DNA of 64,000 nt from Exercitatus varius (GTDB lineage Bacteria; Pseudomonadota; Gammaproteobacteria; Enterobacterales; Pasteurellaceae), in the NCBI RefSeq assembly GCF_029577735.1, contig NZ_JARQTO010000002.1, positions 1 to 64,000 on the forward strand, given 5' to 3'. Of the stretch, positions 60,518 through 64,000 are shown one piece after another. The notes beneath the pieces were generated by a model. That model searched no databases. It was not told where the DNA came from and saw nothing but the letters and a program-made list of their open reading frames with translations. Numbering within the stretch: position 1 is the stretch's first letter; every line of letters begins with the position of its first letter. Position numbers and translations under genes: made by a program.

Positions 60518-62269
60518 TTAACGACGTAGTTCCGATTCGTTTTCCTGCAAACGAATTTTGCCGTAAGTTTCGGTTAAATCCGGGCTGAAATTGATTTTTT
60601 TCAGTTCGGGCACAACGCTGGATTTCACCAGCATACGCAACGGCTGGAACTGCATGTTACACATATAAAGCTGTTGATGAGGCAACATGTGTTGTACAAA
60701 TCGCGTTAAGGCGTGAATTCCCCCGGTATCCAACACGTTTACCGCTTCGCATTGCAGCACGATATGTTTGATTTCATGATCCGTATGCACGGTTTTATCA
60801 TGCAGTTCTGCGAACAAATTATCCGCTGCAGCGAAGAATAACGGACCGCTGATTCGGTAAACCAGCACATCGGTTAGATCGTCGGGATGCGACATTTCGA
60901 TAGATTTGGTCATTTCGGCAATAGTCCGGATGAAAAGCAAACTTGCCAGCAGAACGCCCACGGAAATAGCGATAACCATGTCGAAAATCACAGTCAGCAG
61001 GATACAGATCACTAGCACGGCAATTTCGTTTTTACCGGAACGACGTACCAACGAAATGATATTGTGAATATCCGCCATGTTCCATGCGACCATCAACAGT
61101 AACGCCGCCATCGAGGCTAATGGCAGATAAGATAAGGCTTTGGCGAAGATGAGCAAGGATAAAAGCACTAAAATACCGTGAACGATACTGGCGATAGGCG
61201 AAACTGCGCCGGCTTTAACGTTTGCCGCCGAACGGGCAATCGCCGCCGTTGCCGTAATTCCGCCTAAAAACGGCGATACGATGTTACCAATTCCCTGTGC
61301 CAGCAATTCGTTATTGGAATGGTGTTTGGTGTCCGTCATGTTATCCAGCACAACCGCGCATAATAAGGATTCGATGGCACCGAGAACCGCCATGGAAAAC
61401 GCCGCCGGTAGCAATGCCTGTAAAGCGGCGAAATCCCAATTAATCACTTCGCCTTGCGCATTGGGAATGTTCCACGGCAACATGAATTGCGGTAATACGT
61501 TCGGAATGCCGTTACCCACGGTGCCGTCCGATAACGTGTAAGTAAAAGCGGAGCCGATGGTGGCGACGTTCATACCGTAATAACTTAAAATTAACGCTAA
61601 AATCGTGCCCACGATTACCGCCGGCAAATGTCCCGGAATCGGCAAACGCAAACGACGCCATTGAGTTAACACGAAAAGCGTGACGATCCCTACGGCGGTA
61701 TCCGACCAACTGATTGTCGGCAGTGCGGTGAAAATGGTTTGCACTTTGTCAATGTAATGAGAAGGCATCGACGGAATGGTCAAACCGAGAAAATCTTTAA
61801 TCTGCAACGTGGCGATGGTGATCCCAATTCCGCAGGTGAAGCCCAGGGTGACGGGTAACGGAATATATTCGATTAAGCGCCCCAAGCGAAATAGCGCCAT
61901 AATAATCAAAATGAGGCCGGAAAGCAGAGTTGCCATCAATAAACCGCCTAAACCGAATTGTTGGGTGATCGGATATAAAATCACCACAAATGCGGCGGTC
62001 GGTCCCGAAATGTTGAAACGGGATCCGCCGGTGACGGCGATCAAAATACCCGCGACAATGGCGGTATATAACCCGTGTTGCGGCGGCACGCCGCTGGCGA
62101 TGGCCAACGCCATAGAAAGCGGAATGGCAATCACGCCGACGGTGAGACCCGCAATGACGTCTCTAATCAAATGTTGTTTGGTGTAACCCGCGCGAAAGCT
62201 GTCTTTTAACGCGCTAAAAGGTTTCACGGCCAGAAAAGCGTTTTTGGTTAAAAACCATTTATTTAGCAT
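60518..62269 (-). CDS. dauA: SulP/SLC26-family transporter, DauA-like
   Basis: A 583-residue inner-membrane protein closely resembling E. coli DauA (YchM), an aerobic C4-dicarboxylate/succinate carrier. The membrane domain carries the SLC26 signature RDVIAGLTVGVIAIPLSMALAIASGVPPQHGLYTAIVAG with GGSRFNISGPTAAF, and the cytoplasmic STAS domain fills about residues 460-560 (VLQCEAVNVLDTGGIHALTRFV). Sulfate or bicarbonate remain possible substrates, since SulP specificity cannot be read from sequence. Succinate transport would fit the likely host. Confidence 0.87.
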   Translation of the reverse strand: MLNKWFLTKNAFLAVKPFSALKDSFRAGYTKQHLIRDVIAGLTVGVIAIPLSMALAIASGVPPQHGLYTAIVAGILIAVTGGSRFNISGPTAAFVVILYPITQQFGLGGLLMATLLSGLILIIMALFRLGRLIEYIPLPVTLGFTCGIGITIATLQIKDFLGLTIPSMPSHYIDKVQTIFTALPTISWSDTAVGIVTLFVLTQWRRLRLPIPGHLPAVIVGTILALILSYYGMNVATIGSAFTYTLSDGTVGNGIPNVLPQFMLPWNIPNAQGEVINWDFAALQALLPAAFSMAVLGAIESLLCAVVLDNMTDTKHHSNNELLAQGIGNIVSPFLGGITATAAIARSAANVKAGAVSPIASIVHGILVLLSLLIFAKALSYLPLASMAALLLMVAWNMADIHNIISLVRRSGKNEIAVLVICILLTVIFDMVIAISVGVLLASLLFIRTIAEMTKSIEMSHPDDLTDVLVYRISGPLFFAAADNLFAELHDKTVHTDHEIKHIVLQCEAVNVLDTGGIHALTRFVQHMLPHQQLYMCNMQFQPLRMLVKSSVVPELKKINFSPDLTETYGKIRLQENESELRR

Positions 62270-62359
62270 AGTGATTCCTGAAGGAGAAAAAAGTGCGGTT
62301 ATTTTACTCTCAATTTTTTAAAAAATGCATGGGTTAGCGCAATAAATTTTAAAAAAGAC

Positions 62360-62388
62360 TGGACGGAAAGCCGATAAATTCTTATAAT
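62360..62388 (+). promoter_or_regulatory. Promoter of tRNA-Ser
   Basis: TGGACG (62360-62365) and TATAAT (62383-62388) are 17 bp apart, followed by a GC-rich discriminator CTCGCCCGC typical of stable-RNA promoters under stringent control. Confidence 0.7.
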
Positions 62389-62476
62389 CTCGCCCGCTTT
62401 GTTGCTGTTAAGTATTTTACTTAATGCAAAACGGCGATAAAGCGACAATAAACAGAATGAATTCTGTGTTCAAGAT

Positions 62477-62566
62477 GGTGAGATGTCCGAGTGGTTGAAG
62501 GAGCACGCCTGGAAAGCGTGTATACGGGAAACTGTATCGGGGGTTCGAATCCCCCTCTCACCGCCA
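62477..62566 (+). tRNA. tRNA-Ser (anticodon GGA)
   Basis: A 90-nt class II tRNA with acceptor stem GGTGAGA/TCTCACC, anticodon GGA at 62511-62513, a long variable arm (ATACGGGAAACTGTAT) and encoded CCA. Reads UCC/UCU codons. Confidence 0.97.
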
Positions 62567-62680
62567 TCCGATATTAATTCTATTCATCTTTATTCCGAAA
62601 TTCTTTCATTTGTTTCCGCTTGAAATCTTCTTTATATTCACTATTATTCCGGTTTCATTTTAAACGAAGCAACTGAGATT

Positions 62681-62716
62681 CTTGGGTTCCCTCACCCCAG
62701 GTTTTAACAAAAAGGA
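62681..62716 (+). promoter_or_regulatory. preQ1-I riboswitch controlling yhhQ translation
   Basis: Stem P1 pairs CTTGGG (62681-62686) with CCCAGG (62696-62701), enclosing TTCCCTCAC. The element matches the class consensus GGTTC-N-ACCC, followed by an A-rich tail and AAGGA. CCT in the loop (62690-62692) pairs with AGG of the Shine-Dalgarno (62713-62715), which would close the pseudoknot and hide the ribosome site when preQ1 is bound. The sequence is close to the Thermoanaerobacter tengcongensis preQ1-I. The downstream gene is a known preQ0/preQ1 transporter family, which supports the call. Confidence 0.82.
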
Positions 62717-62722
62717 TTTGTC

Positions 62723-63403
62723 ATGACACATAATGCTATCATTGTTACTCGTCAGCAAAAGCGTAATGCATTGATTCTGCTGGCTTTATTTCATATTTTT
62801 ATTATTGCGGCAAGCAACTATCTGGTGCAGATTCCGTTTGAAATCTGTTTACCGTTGACGGCGTTGGGCGCGGCTGAGGATTTCAGCTTTCACAGCACCT
62901 GGGGAACCTTAACGTTTCCGTTTATCTTTCTGGCGACGGATTTAACCGTGCGGGTGTTCGGCGCCGCATTGGCGCGACGCATTATCTTTGCGGTGATGTT
63001 TCCCGCCCTGGCGGTCAGTTACGGCGTTTCCACCTTGTTTTCGGACAGCCAGTATCAAGGGCTGCAGGCGTTATCGACGTTCAACGGTTTTGTATTCCGC
63101 ATCGCCGTCGCCAGTTTCAGCGCCTATGTGTTCGGGCAGTTACTGGACGTATTGGTATTTAATCGCCTACGCCGGCTTAAAACCTGGTGGATTGCGCCCG
63201 GCAGCTCGATGATTTTCGGTTCTATGGCGGATACCTTTATATTTTTTGCCGTGGCGTTTTATGCCAGTACCGATCCGTTTATGGCGGAACATTGGATGGA
63301 ATTGGGTTTTGTGGATTATTTATTTAAATTATTTGTGGGCGTTATGCTGTTTGTACCGGCTTACGGCGTGGTGCTGAATTTTATTTTGCGCAGGATTTTG
63401 TAG
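62723..63403 (+). CDS. yhhQ: Queuosine precursor transporter (YhhQ family)
   Basis: A 226-residue inner-membrane protein with six or seven helices that imports the queuosine precursors preQ0 and preQ1 (COG1738/Vut_1; shown for E. coli YhhQ). The family signature TLTFPFIFLATDLTVRVFG is at about residues 61-79, and SSMIFGSMADTFIFFAVAFYAS lies near residue 163. The Shine-Dalgarno AAGGA is 6 bp before the ATG and belongs to the preQ1 riboswitch, so the gene is shut off when preQ1 is plentiful. No queuosine synthesis genes occur in the window. Confidence 0.95.
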   Translation: MTHNAIIVTRQQKRNALILLALFHIFIIAASNYLVQIPFEICLPLTALGAAEDFSFHSTWGTLTFPFIFLATDLTVRVFGAALARRIIFAVMFPALAVSYGVSTLFSDSQYQGLQALSTFNGFVFRIAVASFSAYVFGQLLDVLVFNRLRRLKTWWIAPGSSMIFGSMADTFIFFAVAFYASTDPFMAEHWMELGFVDYLFKLFVGVMLFVPAYGVVLNFILRRIL

Positions 63404-63430
63404 CGGATTCAATCGAGTCGGTTTATTGCG

Positions 63431-63472
63431 TAAGTGCGGTCAAAAAATGTTGAGTTTTTTGACCGCACTTTT
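63431..63472. terminator. Paired-USS terminator after yhhQ
   Basis: AAGTGCGGTCAAAAAA and TTTTTTGACCGCACTT form a 16-bp stem with a 7-nt loop (TGTTGAG), followed by TTAACT. Both arms are exact uptake sequences. Confidence 0.88.
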
Positions 63473-63499
63473 AACTCTAATCACAATCAAGGAACCAAG

Positions 63500-64000
63500 A
63501 TGAATTTAAGAGAGAAAATTGACGACAGCCCGATGTCCGGTTATCAGTGGATGATTGTAATCATGGCGGCGATTATGAATTTGCTTGACGGCTTCGATGT
63601 GCTGGCGCTGGCGTTTACGGCGACCAATATTCGCAACGAATTCGGTTTAAGCGGCGAACAGCTCGGATATTTGCTGAGTGCGGGCTTATTCGGCATGACC
63701 GCGGGCTCGTTGTTTTTGGCGCCGGTGGCGGATAAAATCGGACGCCGTCCGTTGTTGCTGATTGCCGTTGCGTTGTCCGCCGTGGGTATGTTGGGATCGG
63801 CGTTTATTCAGTCTCATCATGCCTTATCATTCTGGCGCGTGGTCACGGGTTTGGGCGTTGGCGGGATTTTAGTGGGCACAAATGTATTGACCAGTGAATA
63901 TTCTTCCCGTAAATGGCGCAGTTTCGCCATCAGCGTGTACGCCGCCGGTTTTGGCGTCGGCGCGGTGTTGGGCGGCATGTTCGCCGTGACATTGCAGGCG
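63500..64000 (+). CDS. MFS transporter, aromatic acid:H+ symporter-like (cut by window end)
   Basis: The first 167 codons of a major facilitator protein are open to the end of the window with no stop. The first helix has MNLLDGFDVLALAFTATNI, which resembles the aromatic acid:H+ symporter group (MhpT, PcaK, BenK). The cytoplasmic loop between helices 2 and 3 has the MFS signature APVADKIGRRPLLL, followed by FWRVVTGLGVGGILVGTNVLTSEY. The Shine-Dalgarno AAGGAA precedes the ATG. The substrate is not determinable from this part. Confidence 0.85.
   Translation, partial: MNLREKIDDSPMSGYQWMIVIMAAIMNLLDGFDVLALAFTATNIRNEFGLSGEQLGYLLSAGLFGMTAGSLFLAPVADKIGRRPLLLIAVALSAVGMLGSAFIQSHHALSFWRVVTGLGVGGILVGTNVLTSEYSSRKWRSFAISVYAAGFGVGAVLGGMFAVTLQA

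Noticed and set aside
1..64000. CRISPR arrays, prophage, defence or secretion islands
   Set aside because: No regularly spaced direct repeats, integrase, phage structural, nuclease-methylase pair or secretion genes were found in either strand.

Overview
The window reads as a chromosomal segment of a Pasteurellaceae gammaproteobacterium. More than fifty exact copies of AAGTGCGGT, or its complement ACCGCACTT, are spread through genes and spacers. This is the Haemophilus-type DNA uptake signal sequence (USS). Gene order also follows Haemophilus influenzae blocks: hflD-purB; efp/epmB-oapA-oapB; dnaA-dnaN-recF next to rpmH-rnpA-yidD-yidC; cysZ/zipA-ligA; tabA/pnp-nlpI-deaD. A DauA-type dicarboxylate transporter, a DASS transporter and a quinone-linked D-lactate dehydrogenase would suit a rumen succinate producer such as Basfia/Mannheimia succiniciproducens or Actinobacillus succinogenes, but the species is inferred.

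Layout. 1-380 is the distal end of an rrn operon (5S, tRNA-Asp, tRNA-Trp). 480-2950 holds a GNAT acetyltransferase, hflD and purB. 2956-3723 is a small module, a YecR-like lipoprotein divergent from an XRE regulator with two operator palindromes, bounded by 34-bp direct repeats. 3.7-14.1 kb holds srmB, yidE, a YddA-type ABC exporter, polA, a DASS transporter and trmN6. 14.1-21.1 kb holds bamC, dapA, mutM, rpmG-rpmB, radC, coaBC, dut and slmA. 21.1-26.8 kb holds yheU, crp, a methyltransferase, a KefB/C antiporter and dld. 26.8-31.1 kb is an unknown membrane protein and the replication genes recF, dnaN and dnaA. 31.4-38.2 kb holds rpmH-rnpA-yidD-yidC, yajQ, serB/ytjB, rpsT and murJ. 38.2-43 kb holds cysK, efp, epmB and oapAB. 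43.1-50.3 kb holds ftsP, plsC, lpxH, cysZ, zipA and ligA. 50.3-60.4 kb holds a small entericidin gene, tdk, rlmB, rnr, tabA, pnp, nlpI and deaD. 60.5-64 kb holds dauA, tRNA-Ser, a preQ1-riboswitch-controlled yhhQ and a cut-off MFS transporter.

Most genes are core functions: replication and repair (polA, dnaA, dnaN, recF, ligA, mutM, radC), ribosome and RNA metabolism (srmB, deaD, pnp, rnr, rlmB, efp with its modifier epmB), and envelope and division (bamC, yidC, murJ, plsC, lpxH, zipA, slmA, ftsP, nlpI). Many gene ends are closed by two inverted USS copies that form a terminator hairpin. I see no prophage, insertion sequence, CRISPR array, toxin-antitoxin pair or defence island. The least ordinary parts are the lipoprotein/XRE module, the preQ1-I element before yhhQ, a three-hairpin leader before rpmB, a possible competence-type CRP-S site between radC and coaBC, and a recurrent variant uptake sequence AAGTGCGGGC.
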